NCBI RefSeq assembly: GCF_900114875.1
Contig: NZ_FPKW01000001.1
Coordinates: 434,001 to 498,000 of the forward strand
DNA from: Chryseobacterium limigenitum
Lineage (GTDB): Bacteria; Bacteroidota; Bacteroidia; Flavobacteriales; Weeksellaceae
Direction of reading: 5' to 3'
Length of the DNA: 64,000 nt
The notes under the pieces are model-generated. The model made no database searches, was not told the DNA's origin, and saw only the letters and a list, made by a program, of their open reading frames with translations. This document shows, one piece after another, positions 1 through 8,925 of the stretch (positions within the stretch are counted from its first letter, which is position 1; every line of letters begins with the position of its first letter). The translations under genes and the position numbers were made by a program.

Positions 1-1
1 A

Positions 2-991
2 GCTTTAGGTCCATATATTCCGGTTGAGTATGGCGGTTCAGGCTTAGATCAGATTTCTTATGGTCTTATCATGCAGGAATTGGAAAGAGGAGATTCTGCG
101 GTTCGTTCTGCAGCGTCTGTACAGAGTTCTTTGGTGATGTTTCCTATTAATGAATTCGGTTCTGAGGAACAAAAAAGAAAATATTTACCAAAATTAGCTT
201 CCGGTGAAATGATCGGTTCTTTTGGATTAACGGAACCTAATCACGGTTCAGATCCTGGATCTATGGAAACTTATTTTAAAGATATGGGAGATCATTATCT
301 TTTAAATGGAGCTAAAATGTGGATCACAAACTCCCCATTATGCGACATTGCTGTTATTTGGGCTAAAAATGAAGAAGGAAAAGTTCAGGGATTGATTGTT
401 GAAAGAGGAATGGAAGGCTTTACAACACCTGAAACACACAACAAATGGAGCTTAAGAGCTTCAAAAACAGGAGAATTGGTATTTAATGATGTTAAAGTTC
501 CGAAAGAAAACTTACTTCCGGGAGTTACAGGATTAAAAGGACCTCTATCATGTTTAAATTCAGCCAGATACGGTATTTCCTGGGGTGTAATTGGTGCTGC
601 GATTGATTGCTATTGTACTGCAGTTCAGTACTCTAAAGAAAGAAAACAATTCGGAAAGCCAATTGGATCTTATCAGTTACAACAGAAAAAATTGGCTGAA
701 TTCTTAACTGAAATCACTAAGGCTCAATTGCTCTGTTTACAGTTAGGACATCTTAAAAACGATCATAAAGCAAGTCCGGCTCAGATCTCAATGGCAAAAA
801 GAAATAACGTAAAAATGGCTATTGACATTGCAAGAGAATCCCGTCAGATCCTTGGCGGAATGGGTATCATGGGCGAGTTCCCAATGATGAGACACGCTGC
901 CAACCTGGAATCTGTAATTACTTACGAAGGAACTCACGACGTTCATTTATTAATTACAGGAATGGATATTACAGGTATCAACGCTTTCTAA
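2..991 (+). CDS. Glutaryl-CoA dehydrogenase-type acyl-CoA dehydrogenase (5' end cut by window)
   Basis: FAD flavoenzyme of the acyl-CoA dehydrogenase family. It probably oxidises and decarboxylates glutaryl-CoA to crotonyl-CoA in lysine/tryptophan breakdown. The reading frame is open from base 2, before the first in-window ATG at 71, so the N-terminal part (about 60 residues) lies outside. Visible family signatures are GLTEPNHGSDPGSM in the middle domain, SLRASKTGELVFNDV, RKQFGKPIGSYQLQQ, and near the C-terminus ITYEGTHDVH, whose Glu matches the catalytic base of glutaryl-CoA dehydrogenases. The last residues (TGINAF) also fit that subfamily better than short-chain enzymes. It is followed by its own terminator. 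The family is certain; the exact substrate is inferred from these motifs. Confidence 0.88.
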   Translation, partial: ALGPYIPVEYGGSGLDQISYGLIMQELERGDSAVRSAASVQSSLVMFPINEFGSEEQKRKYLPKLASGEMIGSFGLTEPNHGSDPGSMETYFKDMGDHYLLNGAKMWITNSPLCDIAVIWAKNEEGKVQGLIVERGMEGFTTPETHNKWSLRASKTGELVFNDVKVPKENLLPGVTGLKGPLSCLNSARYGISWGVIGAAIDCYCTAVQYSKERKQFGKPIGSYQLQQKKLAEFLTEITKAQLLCLQLGHLKNDHKASPAQISMAKRNNVKMAIDIARESRQILGGMGIMGEFPMMRHAANLESVITYEGTHDVHLLITGMDITGINAF

Positions 992-1012
992 AAATTAAAA
1001 AATAGATAAATA

Positions 1013-1046
1013 AGAGTCTGGTCTGTAGATCAGACTCTTTTATTTT
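1013..1046 (+). terminator. Intrinsic terminator after the acyl-CoA dehydrogenase
   Basis: Perfect 8-bp stem AGAGTCTG/CAGACTCT (1013-1020 with 1031-1038) with a 10-nt loop, then a T-rich tail. Confidence 0.8.
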
Positions 1047-1151
1047 AGTCACATCGGAGGGAATTTGTATTCAGTGAATAATTATTGAGTCAATAATATT
1101 TTGAGTGATTTGTTAAAAATATTTAACTTAATCAAAACTTAAAATATCAAT

Positions 1152-3095
1152 ATGAGAAAAATAATTATTTCCTTATTAGGACTTACAGCTCCGTTTTATT
1201 TTGCACAGCAAGCAGGAGATGTTGTTAATTTTGAACCAAAATTAGATCTTACTCCACAGGGAGTCATTAATTTTATCTCTACTAATCTTGGTGAACAAAA
1301 TCCTCCTGATTTCGTAAGCTATCTCAACGGTTTCAATGTTGGTTTAAAAGCCTATAAAATAACCTACTACACTAAAAACGAAAATAATACGCTGGTAAAA
1401 GCCACAGGATTGATTATGTATCCGAATGTGAATTACAAGCTTTCAACAGTTGTATCAGATCACGGAACCACAGACAACAGAAATAATGTTCCATCTAACT
1501 TAAAAGGAACATTGACTGCCGGTTTTGTGGTTGAATTATCTTATGCTTTAAACGGATACATACTGATGGCGCCGGATTATGTAGGAATGGGTTCCGGCGA
1601 TGGTGTCCATCCATATGTCCACTATCCTACCGAAGCTTCTGCTACGATTGATTTTGTAACGGCAGCCAACAAAGTTTTAACACAATTAAATATAAAACGT
1701 TACAACGAATATTTCTTAACCGGCTATTCTCAGGGCGCTCACGCTGCGATGTCGACCTTAAAAAAATTAAATATCTCAAATCCTACCAACCTGAATTTCA
1801 AGTACGCTTACATGGGCGACGGGCCTTATGATTTTTCGGGAGTTACGCTTCAAAAAGGGGTTATTGAAAAAGAGATTTATCCTTTTACTTCCTTTCTTGC
1901 CAATGTTGTAAATACCTGTAATAATATTGGTTACAAAACCTATACAAATAATATCTCTGAAGTTATTTCACCGGAGTATCTTGCTAAATATAATGAAAAT
2001 GTTATTCAGGAACATGGCGGATTATTATGGGGACCCTTAATTTGGCGAAAATTATTTACTCCAGCTTTTGTGAATGACGTAACCAATAATAACAACAATA
2101 AACTAAGACAATGCCTCAGAGCAAGCGACGTTTACGATTGGTATAACAAAACTCCGATGACATTAGGTCACGCGACTGTAGACTTGGCAATTCATCCTGA
2201 AAATACTTCAAAAACAATAGATGTACAAAGAGGTTATTATCCTTGGTGGGATTTGAATAAATACAAACTTGACTCATTTTATTGGGGGCCAGTTGGTCAT
2301 GTTGGTGGAATTGTGCCTTTTGTTTTGGCATCTAATGCAAAGTTTAATACATTAAGAAGTGGCGGACTTTTCAATGAATGGGCGCTTTTAACCTCAAAAA
2401 ACGCTGATAATCAGCCAAAAACAAGTTCATTACTTTCTTCTCAAATAAAACCAGATTTACAGGGTATGCAATTGGTTCAAGTTACAGATTTCAATAAAGA
2501 AAAATCTGAACGTAAAGCAATGGTTAATAACAATTTAAGCACCTTAAAAGATGGAGTTTATTTATTAAAAGTATCTGAAAATAATGAAAATAAATTAATT
2601 CCTTACGTTAAAAATACGCCAACAGAAGTTTCTGAAAATGAGATTGTAAAGTCAAACAACAATTATATTTTAAGCTTAAAGATCAATCCGGAAGAATTAT
2701 CGACTGTTAATATTTTTGATGAGAATAAAAATTTAGTTAAAACAATCTCTCAGGAACAATATCTTAAAGTTGGCGGAATTGATTTACATGATATTGATAA
2801 TCAGAATTATACTTTTGAAATTGTAACTCAATTTTATAATCTTCAATTCAAAAAACAAATTGGTGATTCTGCATTAAATGACAGTCCGGAAATCTTTACA
2901 AAAAACCGTCAGATTATTGTTAAAGCTAAAAATGAGTTGAAAAATATCAGTATTTACAATATTTCGGGAGCTTTAATTCAAAACCAGGAAATCAATCAAC
3001 TGCAATTTGAATCAAGAAGCTTAGAATCAGGAGTTTATGTAGTACAAATCACTCAAAACAATGGAAAAATAATTAATAAAAAAGTAAAACTATAA
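1152..3095 (+). CDS. Secreted alpha/beta hydrolase (lipase/esterase-like) with T9SS sorting domain
   Basis: Predicted secreted hydrolase of 647 aa. Residues 1-19 form a Sec signal peptide ending FYFAQ. The hydrolase part (about 60-420) has PDYVGMGSGDG near 141 and the nucleophile elbow GYSQG with Ser193, the pattern of large secretory lipases and esterases of the alpha/beta fold. The C-terminal about 75 residues (IYNISGALI..., GVYVVQI..., ending KKVKL) match a type A T9SS sorting domain, so the protein should cross the outer membrane by T9SS and be anchored or released. It stands alone, between a terminator upstream and a convergent gene downstream. The substrate is unknown. Confidence 0.85.
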   Translation: MRKIIISLLGLTAPFYFAQQAGDVVNFEPKLDLTPQGVINFISTNLGEQNPPDFVSYLNGFNVGLKAYKITYYTKNENNTLVKATGLIMYPNVNYKLSTVVSDHGTTDNRNNVPSNLKGTLTAGFVVELSYALNGYILMAPDYVGMGSGDGVHPYVHYPTEASATIDFVTAANKVLTQLNIKRYNEYFLTGYSQGAHAAMSTLKKLNISNPTNLNFKYAYMGDGPYDFSGVTLQKGVIEKEIYPFTSFLANVVNTCNNIGYKTYTNNISEVISPEYLAKYNENVIQEHGGLLWGPLIWRKLFTPAFVNDVTNNNNNKLRQCLRASDVYDWYNKTPMTLGHATVDLAIHPENTSKTIDVQRGYYPWWDLNKYKLDSFYWGPVGHVGGIVPFVLASNAKFNTLRSGGLFNEWALLTSKNADNQPKTSSLLSSQIKPDLQGMQLVQVTDFNKEKSERKAMVNNNLSTLKDGVYLLKVSENNENKLIPYVKNTPTEVSENEIVKSNNNYILSLKINPEELSTVNIFDENKNLVKTISQEQYLKVGGIDLHDIDNQNYTFEIVTQFYNLQFKKQIGDSALNDSPEIFTKNRQIIVKAKNELKNISIYNISGALIQNQEINQLQFESRSLESGVYVVQITQNNGKIINKKVKL

Positions 3096-3134
3096 CACTT
3101 AACATTCTCAATAACAATTTTTTATAATTAAATG

Positions 3135-3167
3135 AATGCACTTCAGAAATGGAGTGCATTTTTATTT
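3135..3167. terminator. Terminator between convergent genes
   Basis: Stem AATGCACT/AGTGCATT (3135-3142 with 3153-3160) with a T-run on the plus strand. It lies between the 3' ends of the secreted hydrolase and the minus-strand nuclease gene, so it may serve both. Confidence 0.75.
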
Positions 3168-5859
3168 AATAGGATTTAATATCTTCAATAAAGGTAAGGT
3201 TTGGATCTAAGATTTCCAGAATTAAACTTTTGATAGACTTCATTGCATCATCAATATTTCCTTTTTCAAATTGTAATGAAACAACGCCCTTTCTCGCTTC
3301 AGCAAAGCTCCAGATTCCGGTTTCTATTGGCAATCCCCAGAACTCGGGCAGATTTTGTACAACATACTGGTAAATACAAAGCTGTAAAGCCTGCTTTCTA
3401 TCGCTGTTAAGGAAATACTCATCAACATTATTTTCATCGATTTTTACGGTAAGATTCTTAATTTTCGCTGTTTTATAGTCAATGATTCTTAATGTCCCGT
3501 TTAGACGATCAATTCTGTCAATAAATCCAAAGAAAGAAATGCGATCCTTATTGTTTTCATCCAAATAAAAATCTACATTTTCAAACCTTTTTTCGATGTC
3601 AAGAATTTCTAATTTATTTCCGTTTTTTACTAATTCTAAATCAACATTTAAGACACTTTCAATCACCTTTTTAGCGATTGCTTTGTGAATGAAATTCATT
3701 CCCTTTTCGTAGAATTCAGGTTGATGCTTAAGCTTTTCAATAGCAACATCAATATATTTATCAACCGCTTTAATTGATTCTTTTAAATCATTTTCTTTTA
3801 GTACTTTACCTTTTAATACTTCATACACTTCTTGAAGTGAGTAATGAACTAAATTTCCGTAATTTTTTACAGATAATTCCTCTTCAATTTCATCTGTTTC
3901 TGAAGTCTTCAAAATCTTCGATAAATAGAAATCAATAGGATTATAAAGATAGCTTGTAAGATGAGAAGCCGATACTTTTTCCTTCCACTTTTCAAGACGC
4001 TCTAACACAATATCCGTCTTAGTAATTTCGATGGGCTGAGTGGTAATTGGCTCGGAAGAATTCTCAATAATCAAGTGTTCAATATGATGAGAACTTTCCA
4101 TTTCTATCTGGGTGATAAATCTACTTTTTTCTCCTGTATTTACGCCTGAACTTAATGCATTAAATAGCAAATGGACATTCTTGGAATCCTGTATCAGCCG
4201 GTAAAAATGGTAAGCATAAATACTGTCATTCTCCAAAAAAGTATGAAGATCAAAAAATCGTCTGATATCAAAAGGAATATAGGTGTTTTGCGAATTTCCC
4301 AGAGGCAATTTTCCTTCGTTCACAGAAAGCATAATAACGTTTTCAAAATTCAAAAGACGGGTTTCCAAAAGTCCCATAATTTGCAATCCACGTAAAGGTT
4401 CACCTTGAAAATCAATACTTTCTGTATTCACGTGCTGATTAATCAAGATTTCCAATGTTTCCATTTTAATTTGGAAATCATACGGAGCAACCTGATTTTT
4501 TATAATTCTGAATGCATTTTCAAAATGAGAAACGTTTTCGTATTGAATATCATCTATTTCCAGCCATTTGATTTGCTTACAAAAGTCGATCAGCATATCA
4601 AGATAGACATTTGTAGAACCTGCTTTTTGAAGCAAATTAAAGTAAGACAGTTCGCTTAAAAGCTCATTCAATAGCTTTTTTGAAATATAAACGATATTCC
4701 TCTCCTCTATTTTAGACTTAAACTGAATGATAATCTGTTCATCTTCAGTAGATTTCGGAAGCTCTTCAAGGATAGGGAAAATATCCCGGTAGTAATAAGA
4801 AGATTTGTTCTTTTCCAATTGTTTCTGCAAATAAAACAGTTGTTTTATGGCATTAGAAAAAGATAAATTCTTCAAAGGAAAACCCATGGTAATATTCAGG
4901 TTTTCAACGGCGTACATCACATCTAAACTTGCAGGAAGCAAGTTTTCATCCAATAAAACAACTGCCGTATTTGAGTAGGTTTTATTCTCAATTTCTTTAA
5001 AAATTTCAGGAAGAATTTTTGTCTGCGTCACGTTTCCTGAAACTTCATAGACTTTTATATTTTTTGGTTCGTTAAAATCATCTTCAATCCAATGAAAAAC
5101 TCTGCTGTCATTGAATTCTTTCCATGTTTTATGGTTTCTTAAAAATTTTCCGGCCTCCTGTCTCTCATCATCAAAATAATAATGATCGGCCTGAAAAAAA
5201 CATTGTGCTTTATCCCACTGCAAAAGACTTCTCACCAGTTTTTCTTCAACCGGAGTAAAAGCATTGAATCCGCAAAAAACAAATTTGCCGGGTGTATTTT
5301 TAGCAAAATCAACGATCTTAGATTTTGCGGCTTCATGAATCATTCCCGATGTTGCCCAGTTTTTTTCCTTTAATTTTTGTTTTAAAACAGGAAGAAAAAC
5401 ATTCATGTTTCTCCAAAAATTAAGGAATTTTTTTCTTGGAACATCATCATCTTCTCCCAAATCCTGAGCCCATTCTTTGATCCTTTCCTCATCAAACATG
5501 TATTGCAAAACTGCCTGATCACTTTCAGAAAATTTTAAAATATCATCCCAATCCTTTAGCAATGTGGGGAACCATTTCAAAAAATCAGCAAAATCATCGT
5601 TTGGAATAAGATTTAGACTTTTATAAACATCAAATGCAAAAAGCCAGACAGAAATTCCCTGAATTGGCTGTTTATCGGCAATTTGATCTATTAATTCTTC
5701 AATTGTAAAAAAATTGGGAAGAAATCCCGAGTAATTATTTTCCTCTAAAATCTGTCTGATAAAAACAATCGGACGTTTTCCCGGCAGAACAATGTTAAAC
5801 GCAGAAAGATCTGTATTTTGAGCTAATAATTCGTGGATGATTTTGTTGAGGAATTTCAA
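3166..5859 (-). CDS. AddB-like PD-(D/E)XK nuclease family protein
   Basis: Protein of 897 aa resembling Bacteroidetes relatives of the AddB subunit of helicase-nucleases used in recombinational repair of DNA ends. The C-terminal quarter holds the nuclease core: GFIDRID, then RIIDYKTAK (Asp and Lys of the D-x-K site), then the helix QLCIYQYV. The N-terminal part begins ELLAQNTDLSAFNIVLPGKRP, a degenerate P-loop region as in AddB, and the middle has MGLLETRLLNFENVIMLSVNEGKLP, typical of inactivated UvrD-like helicase folds. No RecB/AddA-like helicase partner is nearby. It overlaps the upstream DUF922 gene by 4 nt, suggesting co-transcription. The family is well supported; a role in end resection is inferred. 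Confidence 0.82.
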   Translation of the reverse strand: MKFLNKIIHELLAQNTDLSAFNIVLPGKRPIVFIRQILEENNYSGFLPNFFTIEELIDQIADKQPIQGISVWLFAFDVYKSLNLIPNDDFADFLKWFPTLLKDWDDILKFSESDQAVLQYMFDEERIKEWAQDLGEDDDVPRKKFLNFWRNMNVFLPVLKQKLKEKNWATSGMIHEAAKSKIVDFAKNTPGKFVFCGFNAFTPVEEKLVRSLLQWDKAQCFFQADHYYFDDERQEAGKFLRNHKTWKEFNDSRVFHWIEDDFNEPKNIKVYEVSGNVTQTKILPEIFKEIENKTYSNTAVVLLDENLLPASLDVMYAVENLNITMGFPLKNLSFSNAIKQLFYLQKQLEKNKSSYYYRDIFPILEELPKSTEDEQIIIQFKSKIEERNIVYISKKLLNELLSELSYFNLLQKAGSTNVYLDMLIDFCKQIKWLEIDDIQYENVSHFENAFRIIKNQVAPYDFQIKMETLEILINQHVNTESIDFQGEPLRGLQIMGLLETRLLNFENVIMLSVNEGKLPLGNSQNTYIPFDIRRFFDLHTFLENDSIYAYHFYRLIQDSKNVHLLFNALSSGVNTGEKSRFITQIEMESSHHIEHLIIENSSEPITTQPIEITKTDIVLERLEKWKEKVSASHLTSYLYNPIDFYLSKILKTSETDEIEEELSVKNYGNLVHYSLQEVYEVLKGKVLKENDLKESIKAVDKYIDVAIEKLKHQPEFYEKGMNFIHKAIAKKVIESVLNVDLELVKNGNKLEILDIEKRFENVDFYLDENNKDRISFFGFIDRIDRLNGTLRIIDYKTAKIKNLTVKIDENNVDEYFLNSDRKQALQLCIYQYVVQNLPEFWGLPIETGIWSFAEARKGVVSLQFEKGNIDDAMKSIKSLILEILDPNLTFIEDIKSY

Positions 5860-6392
5860 GAGGCTTTATAAATTTTTAAATTTTCTAATTCTGCAGAGAT
5901 TTTAAGGTCGTATTCAGCCTGTTTTGCTTCATCAACTCCATGGTTTGTATCTTTATCATACAAAACCTGAAAGCTTCTGTAATCATTTAAAAGCCTTTTG
6001 TAGATAGCTTGAAAATTTTTATTAAAATCACCTGAAGTCTTTATTTTTTCTTGAACCTCTTTCCGAAGTTTTCGGGCAAATACTTCCGCAATCTCAAAAT
6101 GTTTCTGCTCATGTCCTAAAACATAATCATTGATCTTTTTAACATCTTTCCACGATTTGTCTTCGTTAAAAATGGTTTCAATCTTAATTTTTACAGGAGA
6201 TTTTGGATTTGAGGATTTAACGACAGAATATACCCAACCACAGTTTGTATAGGCTACAACGTTGGTTCCGCGCTGGTTATTTATATTACTTTTAAAATTG
6301 CTCCAATTCAGCTTCAATCCTTCCTGCCAAACTATTTTTTGAGCAAATAAGATATTGGTTATCAACAAACAAACTAAAAAAATCCATTTCAT
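5856..6392 (-). CDS. DUF922-like predicted secreted Zn-dependent protease
   Basis: Exported protein of 178 aa with a signal peptide (first 18 residues, ending LFAQ). It contains HEQKH at residues 94-98 in a helix, followed by EIAEVFARKLR, the DUF922 signature thought to be a zinc-metalloprotease HExxH-like site. Activity has not been shown for the family as far as I know. It overlaps the downstream AddB-like gene by 4 nt and starts 2 nt after the upstream lipoprotein gene ends, so the three probably form one minus-strand unit. Confidence 0.72.
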   Translation of the reverse strand: MKWIFLVCLLITNILFAQKIVWQEGLKLNWSNFKSNINNQRGTNVVAYTNCGWVYSVVKSSNPKSPVKIKIETIFNEDKSWKDVKKINDYVLGHEQKHFEIAEVFARKLRKEVQEKIKTSGDFNKNFQAIYKRLLNDYRSFQVLYDKDTNHGVDEAKQAEYDLKISAELENLKIYKAS

Positions 6393-6394
6393 TA

Positions 6395-6802
6395 TTACTC
6401 TACTACAATTGTTTTGGTGATCCAGTTACTGCCTCCATTCCAGAATTTAAACGTGTATGTTCCGACCTGCTGCGGACTGAAATTGATCTGGCTTGCCCCT
6501 ACATGGTTTCCTTGCGCACAAGGCCCGTTGCTAATATATTTGTAAGCTGTAATTGTTCTTGTTAAATTGCTGTTATAAATATAATCATACCCATAAAACC
6601 CTTCACAATGAGATGAATAGGTGGAATACGTCTTAATACTTTGCACCGTGAAAACATCCATCGTATCATTAAGAACCTTCACACTGTCGATCTTTATTTT
6701 ACTGACAGATTCAATGGTTTGATAATCGTCATCGTCATTACACGAAGTAAAGAATAACCCTAAAACTATTGCCGAAAACCCAATATTTAAAAGCTTTTTC
6801 AT
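6395..6802 (-). CDS. Small exported lipoprotein of unknown function
   Basis: 135-aa protein with a lipobox (LFFTSC, Cys21) followed by Asn and four Asp residues. The acidic stretch just after the Cys is common in outer-membrane or surface lipoproteins of Bacteroidetes. The rest looks like a small beta-rich domain with one Cys pair region (HCEGF... GPCAQG) and a C-terminal strand set (YTFKFWNGGSNW). I do not recognise the family. First gene of the DUF922/AddB-like unit. Confidence 0.75.
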   Translation of the reverse strand: MKKLLNIGFSAIVLGLFFTSCNDDDDYQTIESVSKIKIDSVKVLNDTMDVFTVQSIKTYSTYSSHCEGFYGYDYIYNSNLTRTITAYKYISNGPCAQGNHVGASQINFSPQQVGTYTFKFWNGGSNWITKTIVVE

Positions 6803-6866
6803 AACATCTCACAATTTTTGATTATTATTAAATAAATAGCAAAAATTATTCCCTAATTATAATAAA

Positions 6867-7502
6867 TTAAGAATTAAAATTACCTTTTGATACATAAACT
6901 ACTCTTTTGGTATCAAAAAATTCTTCATCAAAATAGTTTTTTAGGTTGGAGATCTCACATCTAAGTCCGGCAAGCTCTTCTGCAAGGTCGCCGCCTTTTA
7001 AATATAAGATTCCATTGTGTTTTGGATTGAATTGTTCTTTTTCAAATTTGCCTTTCAGCCATCTCAAAAATTCGGGCATTTGAGTAACCGCTCGGCTTAC
7101 TACAAAATGGAATTTTTCTTTTACTTTTTCCGCTCTTCCGTGAATTGCGGTTACGTTTTTCAAGCCAACTCCTTCTGCAACAGCATTTACTACACTTATT
7201 TTCTTTCCGATAGAATCCACTAAAGTAAATTGTACTTCAGGAAACATAATCGCCAAAGGAATTCCGGGAAAACCGCCTCCTGTTCCGATATCCAAAACTT
7301 TGGTTCCGGGAGCAAACTCCATCACTTTTACAATTCCCAAAGAGTGTAAAATATGCTTTTCATAAAGAGATTCCATATCTTTTCGTGAAATTACATTGAT
7401 TTTTTCGTTCCACTCATTGTAAAGTGCTTCCAATTTTGTAAACTGATCAATCTGAATTTCTGTAAGATCCGGAAAATATTTTAATAGTAACGATATAGAC
7501 AT
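6867..7502 (-). CDS. rsmG: 16S rRNA (guanine-527 N7)-methyltransferase RsmG
   Basis: Methylates N7 of G527 in 16S rRNA with S-adenosylmethionine. At 211 aa it has the usual family length. The SAM-binding motif is VLDIGTGGGFPGIPLA, preceded by NVISRKDMESLYEKHILHSL, the conserved N-terminal RsmG block, and VVSRAVTQMPEFLRW later. The start at 7502 fits a good flavobacterial promoter just upstream. Monocistronic, divergent from the aminotransferase gene. Confidence 0.96.
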   Translation of the reverse strand: MSISLLLKYFPDLTEIQIDQFTKLEALYNEWNEKINVISRKDMESLYEKHILHSLGIVKVMEFAPGTKVLDIGTGGGFPGIPLAIMFPEVQFTLVDSIGKKISVVNAVAEGVGLKNVTAIHGRAEKVKEKFHFVVSRAVTQMPEFLRWLKGKFEKEQFNPKHNGILYLKGGDLAEELAGLRCEISNLKNYFDEEFFDTKRVVYVSKGNFNS

Positions 7503-7518
7503 GTGAATTATTATATTG

Positions 7519-7549
7519 CAAAAATATGTTTTTATTGGCTTTAATCAAA
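7519..7549 (-). promoter_or_regulatory. Promoter of rsmG (flavobacterial type)
   Basis: On the minus strand, -33 box TTTG (7549-7546), 19-nt spacer, -10 box TATTTTTG (7526-7519), matching TTTG-N19-TAnnTTTG. The rsmG ATG is 17 nt beyond the -10 box. Confidence 0.6.
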
Positions 7550-7664
7550 TTTTGAAATTCATCAAAATCATAAAAATGCCTATGCCGAATATCTATAGCC
7601 TACAAATTAGATAAAAATCATTAAAATAGAAATACTTTTATTTCCCGACAAAACGTTTTTATTA

Positions 7665-7672
7665 TATATTTG
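7665..7672 (+). promoter_or_regulatory. -10 box of the aminotransferase gene
   Basis: TATATTTG matches the Bacteroidetes -10 consensus TAnnTTTG, 20 nt before the ATG at 7693. No convincing -33 TTTG was seen. Confidence 0.45.
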
Positions 7673-7692
7673 TTACAATACAAAAATACTAC

Positions 7693-8886
7693 ATGAGCAA
7701 ACTTTCAGATAGAGTAACAAGACTAGGCTTTTCTCAAACTTTTGTAATGTCAAATAAGGCAAGAGAAATGAAAGCTAACGGAATAGACGTCATCAGTTTA
7801 ACATTGGGAGAACCCGATTTCGATGTTCCGGACAATATAAAACAAGCTGCTTTTGATGCAATTAATCAAAACTACAGTCACTACTCTCCCGTTCCGGGAT
7901 TTTTAGAACTTCGTGAAGCAATTTCTAATAAATTAAAAAGAGATAATAATTTAAACTACAAGCCAACACAAATCTGTGTTTCCAATGGTGCAAAACAGGC
8001 GATTATCAATGTTTTAGCAGCGATTATCAATGATGGTGATGAAGTTTTACTTCCTGCTCCTTATTGGGTAAGTTATGATGAAATGGTAAAAATGATGGGC
8101 GGAAATTCTGTCATGATCGCCACTTCATATGTTAATGATTTTAAGGTAACCGCAGAGCAGTTAGAAGAAGCAATTACAGAGAAAACTAAGGCTGTTTTAT
8201 TCAGTTCGCCTTGTAATCCATCAGGTGGATATTACACGTATGATGAGTTGAAATCTTTGGCTAAAGTTATTGCTAAATATCCTCAAATCACGGTAATTTC
8301 TGACGAGATCTACGAATATATCAATTACGAAACAAAGACAACTTCTATCGCTCAGTTTCCTGAGGTGTACGAACAAACTGCCGTAATCAACGGAATGTCA
8401 AAAGCTTTTGCAATGACAGGCTGGAGAATAGGTTATTCTGCATGCCCGGAATGGCTGGCAAAAGCGTGCGAAAAAATTCAGGGGCAAATGACGAGCGGTG
8501 CCAATACGGTTGCTCAAAGAGCTTCAATTGTTGCTTTACAGACTGATCCTTCTGAATACAAATACATGATCGATGCTTTCAAAATAAGAAGAGATCTTGT
8601 GTATGATTTAATGAAAGAAATTCCAGGCTTTAAGGTTCTTTTACCTAAAGCTGCATTCTATTTCTTCCCGGATATTTCTCATTATATCGGTAAAACTTTA
8701 GACGGAACAGAAATTAAAGATGCTGATGATTTTGCGATGTTTATTTTAGAAAAAGCTCATGTTGGATGTGTTGGAGGAGTTTCTTTCGGAAGTCCGGAAT
8801 GTATCCGATTTTCTTATGCTGCATCAGAAGATGATTTAAGAGAAGCGATGAGAAGAATTAAAGAATTGTTAAGCAAATTCAATTAA
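7693..8886 (+). CDS. Pyridoxal-phosphate aminotransferase, aspartate aminotransferase-like (class I)
   Basis: Cytosolic PLP enzyme of 397 aa, probably moving amino groups between aspartate/glutamate and keto acids. Fold-type I hallmarks are present: SLTLGEPDFDVP at 36-47, SSPCNPSGG (Asn175), SDEIYEYI (Asp203), and NGMSKAFAMTGWRIGY with the PLP lysine at Lys237. This is the Ib subgroup (AspB-like). Substrate choice cannot be read from sequence. The gene has its own -10 box and lies 39 nt upstream of an M16 peptidase gene, with which it may be co-transcribed. Confidence 0.9.
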   Translation: MSKLSDRVTRLGFSQTFVMSNKAREMKANGIDVISLTLGEPDFDVPDNIKQAAFDAINQNYSHYSPVPGFLELREAISNKLKRDNNLNYKPTQICVSNGAKQAIINVLAAIINDGDEVLLPAPYWVSYDEMVKMMGGNSVMIATSYVNDFKVTAEQLEEAITEKTKAVLFSSPCNPSGGYYTYDELKSLAKVIAKYPQITVISDEIYEYINYETKTTSIAQFPEVYEQTAVINGMSKAFAMTGWRIGYSACPEWLAKACEKIQGQMTSGANTVAQRASIVALQTDPSEYKYMIDAFKIRRDLVYDLMKEIPGFKVLLPKAAFYFFPDISHYIGKTLDGTEIKDADDFAMFILEKAHVGCVGGVSFGSPECIRFSYAASEDDLREAMRRIKELLSKFN

Positions 8887-8925
8887 TCAAATCATACTAA
8901 AAAAAACATAACCAACATTAAAAAA